A DNA stretch of 32,688 nucleotides. It comes from Candidatus Endobugula sertula. Lineage in GTDB: Bacteria; Pseudomonadota; Gammaproteobacteria; Pseudomonadales; Cellvibrionaceae. The translations under genes were made by a program, and so were the position numbers. The DNA lies in contig MDLC01000038.1 in the NCBI GenBank assembly GCA_001723645.1, forward strand, positions 1-32,688, read 5' to 3'. This document shows, piece after piece, positions 16,381-26,743 of the stretch; positions within the stretch are counted from its first letter, which is position 1, and every line of letters starts with the position of its first letter. Below the pieces are notes generated by a model. The model saw nothing but the letters and a program-made list of their open reading frames with translations, did no database searches and was not told where the DNA came from.

Positions 16381-18819
16381 ATGAGTGAAATTAGTTTTAA
16401 CCAACCCAAAAATTCGGTTCCAATTCTTGGTGCAGGTTCTAATTTCAACCCTTTTGGCAGTGAATCTGATATTGATTTTATGCATTACTATCGGTTAATT
16501 TTGCGTAACCTTTGGAAGATTATTTTATTTTCTATTGTCGTAGGCGCTTTTTCTGCTTTATATGCGCTGTCTTTACCTCCAGTTTATTATTCAAACACCA
16601 CGCTATTAATTGAAAATCAACAACCTAATTTGCTGTCTTTTCAGGATGTGTATCAGGTTGATACTCGAAATCGAAACTACCTTGGCACTCAGTTAGAAAT
16701 TTTAAAGTCACGGGCGTTGGCTTCACGAGTTGTTGATCGTATGCAGTTAACTCGACACCCTTTATTTGATATACGTGCAAAAGATGGCAACAATAAAGGC
16801 TTTAGTTGGAAAATGTTGCAAGGGCTTTTTCGTACTCCGGGGGTTGATACTAAACAGGAGGTGAATGCTGACATTCAACCGAATATAGGAAATAGCCCTA
16901 GTGAGTCTCTAGATACTAATTACAGTATAGAATTGGCTAGTGATCATGATCAACGGACAAGTAATGATCCGCGCTTTGGAAATACTGAACAGTTAGATAA
17001 AGAACTGCATAGTGATGGTATTCGGGGGTATGGGGAATACTTTTCGAAAGAAAATGCTGTTGAAAGAAGGGTCAAGAAAAAGGTTGTGGATACCGTGATG
17101 AAATCCTTGGTCGCTTTTCCCATTCGTGGAACACAGCTAGTTAATATAAGGTTTTCTGCTCAGGACCCACAATTGGCAGCGGATATAGCGAATGTGTTTG
17201 CTGATGTTTATATTGAAAGCCACCTCGAAGCAAAGTTAGAGGTAACGCAAAAAGCTAGCGCTTGGTTAAGTGATCGATTGAGTGATTTGCGACAAGGCTT
17301 ACGTAAATCAGAACAAGCCTTGCAGGCGTATCGTGAACGTGAAAAACTGGTCGATACTGGTGATGTTCGCTCGATTGATGTGGCAGAGCTTGAGCAGCTC
17401 ACCCAGAGTCTAGTGGAAGCTACCCGGAAAAAATCTGATACAGAAGCTTTATATCGACAGATGGCTGAGGGTAATTTACCTTTAGATCGTTTGTTGGCGT
17501 TACCCATTGTATCAAATAATGTTGCTGTCCAAGGCTTAGTGGAATCAAGGGCTACAGCTAGGCGTCGGGTGGCAGAGCTAAGTAAGCGTTATGGAGCTAA
17601 ACATCCTAAAATGTTATCGGCGGTATCGGATGTTACAGAGGTTGAAGGTGAGCTAAGAAATCAAGTCAGTAATGTTGCAAGTGGTGTAGAGGTGAATTTC
17701 CTAGCCGCTAAAGATGCTGAAAAAGCATTAAAAACGCAAATCGCCGAAGTTAAAAGACGGTTGCAGAGTGTTAACCGTAAAGAATTTGATTTAAGAGAAC
17801 TTGAAAGAGAGGTGGAGGCCAATAGGCAGGTTTATGAGGTATTTTTAAATCGAGGGAAGGAGACTAATGAGGCCGGTAATTTAGAGTCCGTCAATGCCCG
17901 AGTTGTTGATGCGGCTATCCCTGCTGAGTATGTGGATAAACCGGAAAAGAAAAAAATTGTTATGATTGCAGTATTGTTTAGTGGAATATTTGCAGCAGCA
18001 GTTGTTTTATTGCTTGATTTTTTAGATAACACCATTAAAACGCCTGAGGATGTTGAGGAGCGCTTGCATGTTCCTTTACTGGGCCACTTGCCTTTGGATA
18101 AAGAGAATAAAGGTGATGCGCCATTGTTGGATTTTCTTGCGGATGAAAAATGGAATTTTGCTGAAGCCATAAGGACGATTAGAACCAGTTTTATTCTTTC
18201 TGGACTGGATGCTCCAGCAAAAGTGACTGTTATTACTTCTTCAGTACCGAATGAGGGAAAGTCGACAGTGTCACTGTGTCTTGCCCAAGCTTTGGGTCAG
18301 ATGGAAAAAGTGCTATTGTTAGATGGCGATATGCGTCGGCCATCAATAGGTAAGGCGTTGGATATTTCTTTATTGACTCCAGGTCTTTCCAACTTGATTG
18401 CGGGTACTGCGGAACTTGATGAGTGTGTTACTCGTTTAGGTGATACGGAAGTGGATGTTATTACAGCAGGCGTGGTTTTAGGAAACCCTTTGGATCAAAT
18501 TGCGGGAGATCGTTTTCAAGGGGTTCTGCAAATGATGAAAGAAAAATATGACCGTATAATTATTGACTCAGCTCCGATACAGGCGGTGAGTGATTCTATT
18601 GTCATTGCAACCCATGCAGATGCTTTAATTTATGTTGTAAAATCGGACGGTTCTCCGACGCCCGTGATTAAGCGGGGATTGCGTCGTTTAAGTGAAACCA
18701 GTGCTAGGTTTTCGGGAGTTGTATTAAATCAGGTAGATATTGATAAGGTGAATAAGTCGTCAGGTTATGAAGAGGGATATTATGAAAACTATGGCTACAC
18801 AGGTCCAGAAGAGTCTTAA
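16381..18819 (+). CDS. Wzc/VpsO-type polysaccharide co-polymerase with tyrosine autokinase
   Basis: 812-aa inner-membrane protein that couples polymerisation to export and autophosphorylates on tyrosine. Wzz domain with TM1 near residues 46-66 and TM2 near 523-546; between them is a large periplasmic part with coiled-coil-like helices. The cytoplasmic BY-kinase carries Walker A SSVPNEGKSTVS (about 619-631), Walker A' LLLDGDMRRPS (about 644-654) and Walker B RIIIDSAP (about 724-731). The C-terminal tail YEEGYYENYGY holds five tyrosines. It is about 90 residues longer than E. coli Wzc. The extra is mostly a polar, low-complexity stretch at about 140-230. The tyrosine phosphatase gene follows directly. 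Confidence 0.95.
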   Translation: MSEISFNQPKNSVPILGAGSNFNPFGSESDIDFMHYYRLILRNLWKIILFSIVVGAFSALYALSLPPVYYSNTTLLIENQQPNLLSFQDVYQVDTRNRNYLGTQLEILKSRALASRVVDRMQLTRHPLFDIRAKDGNNKGFSWKMLQGLFRTPGVDTKQEVNADIQPNIGNSPSESLDTNYSIELASDHDQRTSNDPRFGNTEQLDKELHSDGIRGYGEYFSKENAVERRVKKKVVDTVMKSLVAFPIRGTQLVNIRFSAQDPQLAADIANVFADVYIESHLEAKLEVTQKASAWLSDRLSDLRQGLRKSEQALQAYREREKLVDTGDVRSIDVAELEQLTQSLVEATRKKSDTEALYRQMAEGNLPLDRLLALPIVSNNVAVQGLVESRATARRRVAELSKRYGAKHPKMLSAVSDVTEVEGELRNQVSNVASGVEVNFLAAKDAEKALKTQIAEVKRRLQSVNRKEFDLRELEREVEANRQVYEVFLNRGKETNEAGNLESVNARVVDAAIPAEYVDKPEKKKIVMIAVLFSGIFAAAVVLLLDFLDNTIKTPEDVEERLHVPLLGHLPLDKENKGDAPLLDFLADEKWNFAEAIRTIRTSFILSGLDAPAKVTVITSSVPNEGKSTVSLCLAQALGQMEKVLLLDGDMRRPSIGKALDISLLTPGLSNLIAGTAELDECVTRLGDTEVDVITAGVVLGNPLDQIAGDRFQGVLQMMKEKYDRIIIDSAPIQAVSDSIVIATHADALIYVVKSDGSPTPVIKRGLRRLSETSARFSGVVLNQVDIDKVNKSSGYEEGYYENYGYTGPEES

Positions 18820-18846
18820 ATAATACTATGTTGGGATGATTGAAAA

Positions 18847-19572
18847 ATGATCGATCTTCATTGCCATTTTTTACCCGGTATTGATGATGGCCCTGATTCT
18901 ATGGACGAATCACTGGCGCTCGCGAGATTAGCCGTGGAGAAAGGCATTACACACTCTATAGTGACTCCTCATATACATCCCGGTCGCTGGAACAATGAGG
19001 TGTCGTTGATCAGTTCATCATTAGAAAGTTTCAAACGCTCAATCAAGGATGCGGGTATCCCGTTAATTATTGGTATGTCGGGAGAGATGAGAGTTGGCTT
19101 GGAAACGTTGCAAATGGTCGCCAATCATCAAGTTCCTTTTCTGGGGAAGTGGGGTGAATACTACATTGTATTGCTTGAGATGCCACATAATCACATTCCT
19201 ACTGAAATCAAGCAAATGATAGAGTGGCTAATGAAAAGAAATATCCGCCCACTCATCGCGCACCCTGAACGCAATAAAGAGATTCTAAGACGGGTTGAGA
19301 AGATTCAGCCTTTGGTAGATTTAGGTTGCCTTTTTCAGGTGACAGCAGGTTCTGTTGCAGGAAAGTTTGGTTTTTCTGCCAAGAATAGGTCTCGGCAACT
19401 TTTAGAAATGGGAATCGTAACGGTATTAGCATCTGATGCCCATAATGTGAAACGCCGTCCACCAATTCTGGATGAAGGTAGAGATGCAGCCGCAGCCATC
19501 GTTGGAACAAAAATGGCGAATAAGCTCGTTTTGGATAATCCCTGGAAAATAGTTTCCTGCCAATTTGAATAA
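18847..19572 (+). CDS. PHP-family protein-tyrosine phosphatase (CpsB/CapC-type)
   Basis: 241-aa metal-dependent phosphatase predicted to dephosphorylate the tyrosine tail of the Wzc-type kinase encoded just upstream. The PHP signatures are MIDLHCHFLPGIDDGPDS (first metal ligands), VTPHIHPGRW, SGEMRV, LIAHPERNKEI and LASDAHNVKRRPP. This family (CpsB, YwqE) is typical of Gram-positive capsule loci but is also common in Gram-negative EPS clusters, replacing the low-molecular-weight Wzb phosphatase. No Wzb-like gene is present here. The gap to the kinase gene is 27 bases. Confidence 0.93.
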   Translation: MIDLHCHFLPGIDDGPDSMDESLALARLAVEKGITHSIVTPHIHPGRWNNEVSLISSSLESFKRSIKDAGIPLIIGMSGEMRVGLETLQMVANHQVPFLGKWGEYYIVLLEMPHNHIPTEIKQMIEWLMKRNIRPLIAHPERNKEILRRVEKIQPLVDLGCLFQVTAGSVAGKFGFSAKNRSRQLLEMGIVTVLASDAHNVKRRPPILDEGRDAAAAIVGTKMANKLVLDNPWKIVSCQFE

Positions 19573-19620
19573 CAACAATAAATAACAACAACGTCCCATT
19601 AAAATGATCCAAGGTCTGAT

Positions 19621-20382
19621 ATGGTTTTACTGGCTAAATTAAAGTACTTCTTAGCTCTTCCTTTTCTTTTTCTAGCGTTATGGGCTGTGTCATGGGGGGT
19701 TGCTGATTTCCTTTCTTTTCGTGTACTGGGTAAAGAATCGGAGTGGGCCACCTTAAATTATGTTCCTAGTATTAGTGAATGGGAAAACGCTCAGTCGTTG
19801 TTAGAACGTTCAATGCGCTTAAACTCGTTTAATCCTAATTATCCAGAGACGATGGGGCGACTGTATATCTGGCGTTTATACGTACAGGATGCGCCAATAC
19901 GATCGAAGGAGGAGAAACGAAAATTTGTCAATTTAAGTATGAAGCATTTACGTTCGTCTATTGATAAGCGTCCTACTTGGCCTTTGACGTGGGCTTTATC
20001 GTTGGAAACTAAATCAATCGATGGCCAGATTGATGATGAATATTGGTTCCTTTGGGATAGAGCAAGAGAACTTGGTCGTTGGGATAGAGTGGTATTGTCT
20101 AAGTTGCTAAAGTCTGGTTTGGTTCATTGGGGGATGTTTACTGACGAACAGCGAGGGAGGGTCGTTAATGTTTTTGTGGATATGTTAGCCAAAAATACGA
20201 CCGAAAGAGACGCATTATCTATTTCAAAGACCATCGGGGCTTTACCTTTTTTTTGTAATATACTGTCGGATGACGTGATTACAAAAAGTATGCACTGGGA
20301 GTGCAGCGCTCTCCAAGAACCGACCTTAAAGGCTCGCCAAGAAAGGGAGAAAAACCCTAATAAAAGCAACAATCGGGAGTAG
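19621..20382 (+). CDS. VpsP-like EPS accessory protein
   Basis: 253-aa protein with one N-terminal membrane anchor (about residues 9-30) and a mostly helical, tryptophan-rich periplasmic domain containing NAQSLLERSMRLNSFNPNYP and RPTWPLTWALSLETKS. The helices and the W-P-x-W pattern suggest a TPR-like fold. It resembles VpsP proteins by size, topology and position after the OPX, co-polymerase and phosphatase genes; this is recognition of pattern, not a proven homology. It is the last EPS gene, and the C-terminus is polar (Lys/Asn/Glu-rich). It converges on pgi with only 24 bases between. Confidence 0.72.
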   Translation: MVLLAKLKYFLALPFLFLALWAVSWGVADFLSFRVLGKESEWATLNYVPSISEWENAQSLLERSMRLNSFNPNYPETMGRLYIWRLYVQDAPIRSKEEKRKFVNLSMKHLRSSIDKRPTWPLTWALSLETKSIDGQIDDEYWFLWDRARELGRWDRVVLSKLLKSGLVHWGMFTDEQRGRVVNVFVDMLAKNTTERDALSISKTIGALPFFCNILSDDVITKSMHWECSALQEPTLKARQEREKNPNKSNNRE

Positions 20383-20406
20383 TGTACAGTAAGAAGGGAT
20401 TTTAGA

Positions 20407-22020
20407 TCAGGACCGAGCTTTCTTAATTAAAGAGTTAGTTGAGCTGTCCCATAATGTATTGCTCTCTTTTCCAATGATAGCTTGATAGGTAGGTTGGCTT
20501 AACTGCTTTCCCAGCTCTACCCCCCATTGATCAAATGGATTGATGTTCAATAATACGCCTAGAGTGTATACTTTGTGTTCATAAAATGAAATCAAGCTGC
20601 CTAAATTTTGTGGTGATAACTCTTCGATCAGTATAGTATTACTAGGTTTGTTACCAATAATGACCTTGTGGGGTGCCAGTGTTTTGATGCTGGCTTCGTC
20701 TAAGCCCTGATGGCGCAATTCGGTTTCTGCATCAGCGAGTGTTTTACCTTTGAGTAATGCCTGAGATTGTCCAATGCAGCATGCTTGTAAGTAAGCATGC
20801 TGGTGAATTAATGGACTCATTGGTTTTTTAGCCATAATAAAGTCAATAGGAATTAATTGATTGCCTTGGTGCAATAGCTGGTGGAAACTATGCTGGCTGT
20901 TACTGCCTTCAGTGCCCCAAGTAACAGTGCCAGTAGGAGTATTAATTGGCTCCCCATCCTTGGAAATGTTTTTCCCCAAGCTTTCCATATCAAGCTGTTG
21001 CAAATAAGTGGGTAGCTTGCTTAATCGTTTTGCGTAAGGTAGCACTGCGTATGAACTGCATCCCCAAAATTGACTGTACCAGAATGACAATAGCCCGGCT
21101 AATACAGGCAAATTATTCTGTAGTGGCGCTGTTGCATAGTGTTTATCCATCTGGTGAGCGCCTAAGAGCAGCTCTTCAAAATGTTCCATACCGATTGCTA
21201 AAGCAATGGATAAGCCTATTGTTGACCATAAGGAATATCGACCGCCTACCCAATTCCAAAGAGGGAGTATATTTTTATCGCAGATACCAAAGTCTTTTGC
21301 CGCTGGGAGGTTGGTACTGATAGCAATAAAATGTTGTTTTAATTGTTTATCCGGACAGCCTTGCTGTTGTATCCATCGCTTGGCGCTGTGTGCATTTTCC
21401 AGAGTTTCTAGCGTTGTGAACGACTTTGAACAAATAATAAATAATGTGGTTTCTGGGTCTGCCCCTATTAAGGTATCGCAAAGATCAGCACCATCAATAT
21501 TGGCGACAAATTTTACATCCACATTTTTTTTATAGTTGGATAATGCTTGGGTAATCATACGCGGGCCAAGGTCTGAGCCACCGATACCAATGTTGATAAC
21601 AGTATTAATCGGTTTTCCTGTGAAGCCTAGCCATTGTTGAGTCTCAATGCTATTGACCAGTCTGGACATTTTTTTTTTGGCTTCGGCAACCATAAACTCT
21701 TGTTCTGTTTTAGGTTTTCCTTGAAAGCGTAACGCGGTGTGGAGTGCGGGACGGTTTTCCGTGTTGTTAACGTGTTTTCCCGACAATAAATCACTCATTG
21801 CTTGTGAGAGTTTACGATGTTCTGCGAACTTGCAAAGTAGTTTTAGTGTTTCAGAATTTATATGGTTTTTTGAATAATCAAAGTAAATACCACTTGTTTC
21901 GGCTGAGAACCTATCGTTTCGATGACTATCGTCTTCAAACAGCCTACGCAATGATAGTGTTTTCATTGTTTTCTGATGTTGTTGAAGCTGAGCGTAAAGC
22001 GTTTTTGTCGATGTTTTCAT
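20407..22020 (-). CDS. pgi: Glucose-6-phosphate isomerase
   Basis: Interconverts glucose-6-phosphate and fructose-6-phosphate, and so feeds sugar-nucleotide synthesis for the neighbouring EPS locus. Motifs include NIGIGGSDLGPRM, FIICSKSFTTLETL (sugar-phosphate binding), VGGRYSLWSTIGL (the classic PGI signature), GTEGSNSQHSFHQLLHQG, and PFDQWGVELGKQL near the C-terminus. I prefer ATG 22020 (537 aa), although an in-frame GTG lies 6 bases upstream at 22026. The length is close to E. coli Pgi (549). It is convergent with the EPS operon, and no clear terminator lies between. Confidence 0.97.
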   Translation of the reverse strand: MKTSTKTLYAQLQQHQKTMKTLSLRRLFEDDSHRNDRFSAETSGIYFDYSKNHINSETLKLLCKFAEHRKLSQAMSDLLSGKHVNNTENRPALHTALRFQGKPKTEQEFMVAEAKKKMSRLVNSIETQQWLGFTGKPINTVINIGIGGSDLGPRMITQALSNYKKNVDVKFVANIDGADLCDTLIGADPETTLFIICSKSFTTLETLENAHSAKRWIQQQGCPDKQLKQHFIAISTNLPAAKDFGICDKNILPLWNWVGGRYSLWSTIGLSIALAIGMEHFEELLLGAHQMDKHYATAPLQNNLPVLAGLLSFWYSQFWGCSSYAVLPYAKRLSKLPTYLQQLDMESLGKNISKDGEPINTPTGTVTWGTEGSNSQHSFHQLLHQGNQLIPIDFIMAKKPMSPLIHQHAYLQACCIGQSQALLKGKTLADAETELRHQGLDEASIKTLAPHKVIIGNKPSNTILIEELSPQNLGSLISFYEHKVYTLGVLLNINPFDQWGVELGKQLSQPTYQAIIGKESNTLWDSSTNSLIKKARS

Positions 22021-22049
22021 AAGCACTTTCTTAAGTGTATACTGCGCTG

Positions 22050-23012
22050 CTATGTCGACCTGGAAATAGAAAACTCAGCTAAATTTATCATGGCTTCTTT
22101 ATATACTGAGTCTTGCAAGGAGTATAACTGTTTGATGGCTTTGATAGTGTGGTCCTTAGCCACTGATTGGGTATAATCCAGCGCTCCAGATGTATGAATA
22201 ATATCGATAATTTTTGTAATATGTGAGTTGTCAGCATGACGGATACTATGGGTGATGACTTCGGTATCTTCTGGGCTGCTATTATTCATCGCATAAATTA
22301 GTGGTAAGGTAGGTTTACCTTCTGATAAGTCATCTCCTACATTTTTGCCTAACTCTTCTATTGAGCCTGTATAGTCTAGTACATCGTCAACTAGTTGGAA
22401 GGCAAGTCCAAGGTGATAACCGTACTTTTGCATTTGTTGTTGCATAGGCTTCTCACTTTGACTGAGAATGGCAGCCGCTTCGCATGCACCTTCAAAGAGA
22501 ACGGCCGTTTTTTTATGGATGACTTCATAGTAGCTTGCTTCGCTAATATTGGGGTTTTTGGCATTGATTAGCTGCTGTACTTCCCCTTCTGAGATAAGAT
22601 TTGTCGTATCAGACATCACTTTCATAATATCCATATTGCCAATCGCCACCATCATTTGGAATGCTCGTGAGTACAAGAAGTCTCCTACTAATACACTGGG
22701 AGCATTTCCCCATTTAGCATTGGCCGTCAATCTACCCCTGCGTAAGTCAGAGGTGTCGACAACATCATCGTGAAGGAGTGTTGCTGAGTGTATAAACTCG
22801 ATGATTGCGGCCAAGTCATAGTGTTTATTACCAGTGTAGTTGAGTGCATTGGCAACCAGCAGTACCAATAGCGGTCTTAGGCGTTTACCACCTGCTTCGA
22901 TAAGATAATTACCTATATCCTCAACCAAGTTGACATTAGAGTGAATCTGGTCAAGTATTAACCGATTGACTGAATCAAAGTCGTCGGCAACTATCTTATG
23001 GAAAAACTGCAT
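22050..23012 (-). CDS. ispB: Octaprenyl (polyprenyl) diphosphate synthase
   Basis: 320-aa trans-isoprenyl diphosphate synthase making the side chain of ubiquinone. Both aspartate-rich motifs are present: LLHDDVVD (first) and FQLVDDVLDYTG (second), with GGKRLRPLLV near the N-terminus. Size and context (divergent from rplU-rpmA) are those of gammaproteobacterial ispB. A sigma70-type promoter is visible upstream at 23070-23098. The gene lies 29 bases before pgi on the same strand, so the two could be cotranscribed. Confidence 0.96.
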   Translation of the reverse strand: MQFFHKIVADDFDSVNRLILDQIHSNVNLVEDIGNYLIEAGGKRLRPLLVLLVANALNYTGNKHYDLAAIIEFIHSATLLHDDVVDTSDLRRGRLTANAKWGNAPSVLVGDFLYSRAFQMMVAIGNMDIMKVMSDTTNLISEGEVQQLINAKNPNISEASYYEVIHKKTAVLFEGACEAAAILSQSEKPMQQQMQKYGYHLGLAFQLVDDVLDYTGSIEELGKNVGDDLSEGKPTLPLIYAMNNSSPEDTEVITHSIRHADNSHITKIIDIIHTSGALDYTQSVAKDHTIKAIKQLYSLQDSVYKEAMINLAEFSISRST

Positions 23013-23069
23013 AGATTAGGTTCTTATTATAAAACGGCTAAGCACTGAATATTGTTATCATGGTGTACG

Positions 23070-23098
23070 ATGCTAGGGGGCAGCTGCTGTAGTGTCAA
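23070..23098 (-). promoter_or_regulatory. Predicted sigma70 promoter of ispB
   Basis: Read on the minus strand: -35 TTGACA (23098-23093, perfect consensus), a 17-base spacer and -10 TAGCAT (23075-23070). It points towards ispB and ends 57 bases before its ATG. Confidence 0.65.
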
Positions 23099-23191
23099 GG
23101 ACTTAGTGTAAATGTGTTTGGTGTCAATGTTTGATGTCCGGGCATTTAATGACCCTATGCAATAAAACGATTAAATAGTTTCCCATAACGA

Positions 23192-23220
23192 TTGCCAACC
23201 TTTTAAAATTGTCGTAGAAT
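23192..23220 (+). promoter_or_regulatory. Predicted sigma70 promoter of rplU-rpmA
   Basis: -35 TTGCCA (23192-23197), 17-base spacer, -10 TAGAAT (23215-23220). The expected transcript start, near 23227, gives a leader of about 118 bases before rplU. That is long enough for a regulatory leader, but I see no clear fold to name. Confidence 0.72.
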
Positions 23221-23344
23221 TCGCACCCCTGAATTTACAACATACGATGCAAGTCAACTAAGCTGCGGTTTTAATATGTCTTGGTGAATAATAAGGCAAA
23301 AAGGTAGCACTTCGTATCGTCCATGATTTAAATGGAGCATCATT

Positions 23345-23683
23345 ATGTACGCAGTCATTAAGAGTGGCGGTAAGCAATACCGTGTTACTGAGGGTGAAGT
23401 CCTCAGGTTAGAAAAAATTGAAGCTGCCACAGGCGACACTATTCAGTTTGGTGAGGTTTTATTAGTTATCGATGGTGATCATGTTGCTATTGGTACGCCA
23501 ATTGTGGATGAAGCTGCGGTATCTGCTGAGGTATTGGGTCATGGGCGCAGCGAAAAAGTTCGCATTATTAAATTCCGTCGCCGTAAGCATTCAATGAAGC
23601 GTCAGGGCCACCGCCAATGGTACACTGATGTTAAAATTACTGATATTGCAATTTCTAAGGTCAAAAAAAACAGCGCTAGTTAA
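23345..23683 (+). CDS. rplU: Ribosomal protein L21
   Basis: 112-aa large-subunit protein bL21. [20 protein letters not shown] is the standard opening, and [20 protein letters not shown] is the diagnostic C-terminal rRNA-binding block. GGAG lies about 9 bases before the ATG. The reading frame runs through an A8 tract (23663-23670) and ends shortly after it, adding a short K-K-N-S-A-S tail beyond the conserved core. After the stop, out of frame, lies a remnant of a C-terminal domain known on L21 in other bacteria (see the separate entry). Confidence 0.97.
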   Translation: MYAVIKSGGKQYRVTEGEVLRLEKIEAATGDTIQFGEVLLVIDGDHVAIGTPIVDEAAVSAEVLGHGRSEKVRIIKFRRRKHSMKRQGHRQWYTDVKITDIAISKVKKNSAS

Positions 23684-23845
23684 AGTAGCAGGCAACTCAG
23701 TAGACAGTGTGGGTGATTTGTCTAAATTGATTGGTGTTGGTCCTATTTTGCTCAAGTCGCATTGTGAGCAATAGGTGGGGTTAACCTTAAAGGTCGTATT
23801 GAGCATAATCAGTGGATCGCTCAGGCGAAAGAATTTAACCAATAG
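23684..23845 (+). pseudogene. Decayed C-terminal helix-hairpin-helix extension of L21
   Basis: The rplU-rpmA gap translates to two pieces of a known L21 tail domain. In frame +1 relative to rplU, reading on from the A8 tract gives [20 protein letters not shown] followed by IGVGPILLKSHCEQ-stop, the first half of a helix-hairpin-helix. In the rplU frame, LKGRIEHNQWIAQAKEFNQ-stop (ending at 23845) matches the usual end of such domains (F-K-G-R-I-E-R-x-x-W-x-x-Q-A-K). The middle of the domain, perhaps 25 residues, is missing. Losing one A from the A8 tract would fuse L21 to the first half. The domain's role is not known to me. Confidence 0.7.
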
Positions 23846-23857
23846 GAGTATTGATTC

Positions 23858-24115
23858 ATGGCACATAAGAAAGCGGGTGGTAGTACGCGCAATGGGCGCG
23901 ATTCTGAAAGTAAACGCTTAGGTGTTAAGCGTTTTGGGGGGGAGGCAGTATTAGCGGGTAATATTATTATTCGTCAGCGTGGTACTAAGGTACATCCAGG
24001 TGATAATGTGGGTATTGGTAAAGATCATACTTTATATGCCAAGGTGGATGGTGCAGTTAAATTTGAAGTCAAAGGTCCAAAAAGTCGACAGTTCGTCAGT
24101 ATCGTTACTGCATAA
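23858..24115 (+). CDS. rpmA: Ribosomal protein L27
   Basis: 85-aa bL27. The N-terminus [20 protein letters not shown], which reaches the peptidyl-transferase centre, is present without any cleavable leader. [19 protein letters not shown] and a typical phenylalanine-rich end follow. A TAGGAG ribosome binding site precedes the ATG. It follows rplU in the usual pair and is closed by a strong terminator at 24151-24184. Confidence 0.98.
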   Translation: MAHKKAGGSTRNGRDSESKRLGVKRFGGEAVLAGNIIIRQRGTKVHPGDNVGIGKDHTLYAKVDGAVKFEVKGPKSRQFVSIVTA

Positions 24116-24117
24116 TT

Positions 24118-24150
24118 AATATATACTGCCCTGGCAGGGCAGTATATATT
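24118..24150 (+). repeat. 15-bp perfect hairpin after rpmA
   Basis: Stem 24118-24132 pairs with 24136-24150 around a GGC loop; GC-rich at the tip and AT-rich at the base. It has no U-tract of its own and directly precedes the terminator. It could protect the 3' end of the mRNA or be a protein-binding palindrome. Confidence 0.75.
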
Positions 24151-24184
24151 AAAAGCCCTATCGTAAAATACGATAGGGCTTTTT
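24151..24184 (+). terminator. Rho-independent terminator of rplU-rpmA
   Basis: Stem of 12-15 bp (GCCCTATCGTA pairing with TACGATAGGGC) with an AAA loop, followed by a T-run (24180-24185). The run of A on the 5' side makes it potentially active in both directions. Confidence 0.93.
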
Positions 24185-24296
24185 TATTGCTTTTTTGCTA
24201 TCTATCTATTGCCATTGAGGTAGTGAGTTGGTAGGGGAAACGAGGTTATTACAATGAGTGTGAAGTGTATTTTTTTATAACCCAAAGTGGGAATAA

Positions 24297-25490
<1,194 letters not shown>

Positions 25491-25505
25491 TTTCGAGGAT
25501 AGCAT

Positions 25506-26636
25506 GTGATAAATCAAGTGGTACGGAGCCGCGTAAGTAAGGCTCATCGCTGGGTAGTTAAAATTGGTAGTTCATTATTGACCAACCATGGACATGGCCT
25601 TGACGTGCTGGCTATTCAGGGTTGGGTTGAGCAAATTTATCGTTTACAGCAAAATGATGTAGAAATTGTATTGGTTTCCTCTGGTGCTGTTGCCGCAGGT
25701 ATGGGGCGACTAGGCTGGAAGCGCCGTCCTGCTACTGTTCATGAACTTCAGGCCGCAGCAGCAGTGGGGCAGACCAGTCTGGTTCAGGCCTATGAGCAGG
25801 TTTTTCAGAAGTTTGATGTTTATACTGCTCAGGTGTTAGTTGATCATGATGATTTATCAAATCGTGAGCGTTATTTAAATACCCGGTCAACGCTAAAAAC
25901 ACTATTGCGCTTGGGGGTTGTCCCTATCGTTAATGAGAATGACACGGTGGTAACAGAAGAAATTCGTTTTGGTGATAACGATACTCTAGCAGCGTTAATT
26001 GCTAATTTGATAGAGGCTGATTTGTTAATCCTTATGACGGATCAGGAGGGCATGTATGATAGTGATCCACGTTTTAATGGGCAGGCTCAGTTAATTGATA
26101 ATGTGTCAGCTTTTTCCTCTGAATTGGATGAAATGGCCGGTGATGGTGGGGCTTTAGGGCGTGGGGGCATGATCACTAAAGTAAGGGCTGCTCGATTGGC
26201 TGCCCGCTCTGGTGCGAACACGGTTATTGTTGGAGGCCATCTTGATAACATTTTGCTTCAATTGCAAAGTGGTGAGAGAGTGGGTTCTCTGCTCTTCTCT
26301 GAGCAACAGCCGCAAGCCGCTCGTAAATGCTGGTTAGCGGGCCAATTACAATCTCGTGGTGAGCTTATTCTTGATGATGGTGCTGTTAGAGTATTGAGTC
26401 ATTCGGGGTGCAGTTTGTTGCCTGTTGGTGTTATTTCCAGTCGAGGTAATTTTACTCGAGGAGATATGGTCGTTTGTAAGACTACTGATGGGCGTGAGAT
26501 TGCCAGAGGTCTTATCAATTACAATAGTCAAGAGACACATAAAATGCTTGGTCAATCCAGTGATCAGATTGAAGAGCTGCTTGGCTATAAAAATGAAGAA
26601 GAATTAATTCATCGAGATAATCTGGTATTGGTTTAG
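25506..26636 (+). CDS. proB: Glutamate 5-kinase
   Basis: First step of proline biosynthesis: ATP-dependent phosphorylation of glutamate. The 376-aa protein has the amino-acid-kinase fold ([85 protein letters not shown]). A C-terminal PUA domain (about 280-370) is also present, as in the full-length enzyme. GTG start, 15 bases after the obgE stop and so probably in the same transcript. This obgE-proB link is common in Gammaproteobacteria. The next enzyme, proA, is not in this window. Confidence 0.97.
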   Translation: MINQVVRSRVSKAHRWVVKIGSSLLTNHGHGLDVLAIQGWVEQIYRLQQNDVEIVLVSSGAVAAGMGRLGWKRRPATVHELQAAAAVGQTSLVQAYEQVFQKFDVYTAQVLVDHDDLSNRERYLNTRSTLKTLLRLGVVPIVNENDTVVTEEIRFGDNDTLAALIANLIEADLLILMTDQEGMYDSDPRFNGQAQLIDNVSAFSSELDEMAGDGGALGRGGMITKVRAARLAARSGANTVIVGGHLDNILLQLQSGERVGSLLFSEQQPQAARKCWLAGQLQSRGELILDDGAVRVLSHSGCSLLPVGVISSRGNFTRGDMVVCKTTDGREIARGLINYNSQETHKMLGQSSDQIEELLGYKNEEELIHRDNLVLV

Positions 26637-26743
26637 AGTATTATTCTTCATGACCTTTGCGTTATATTGATACATTTTATCCTAATGATTTCATTGTGAG
26701 GCATTAGAGATGAAGTGTCAGAGCCATGTCTTACGGAGCGTGT

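Noticed and set aside
17208-18170. Minus-strand ORFs of 99 and 112 codons inside the tyrosine kinase gene
   Set aside because: Antisense to a strongly supported 812-codon gene; they are shadows of its codon pattern.
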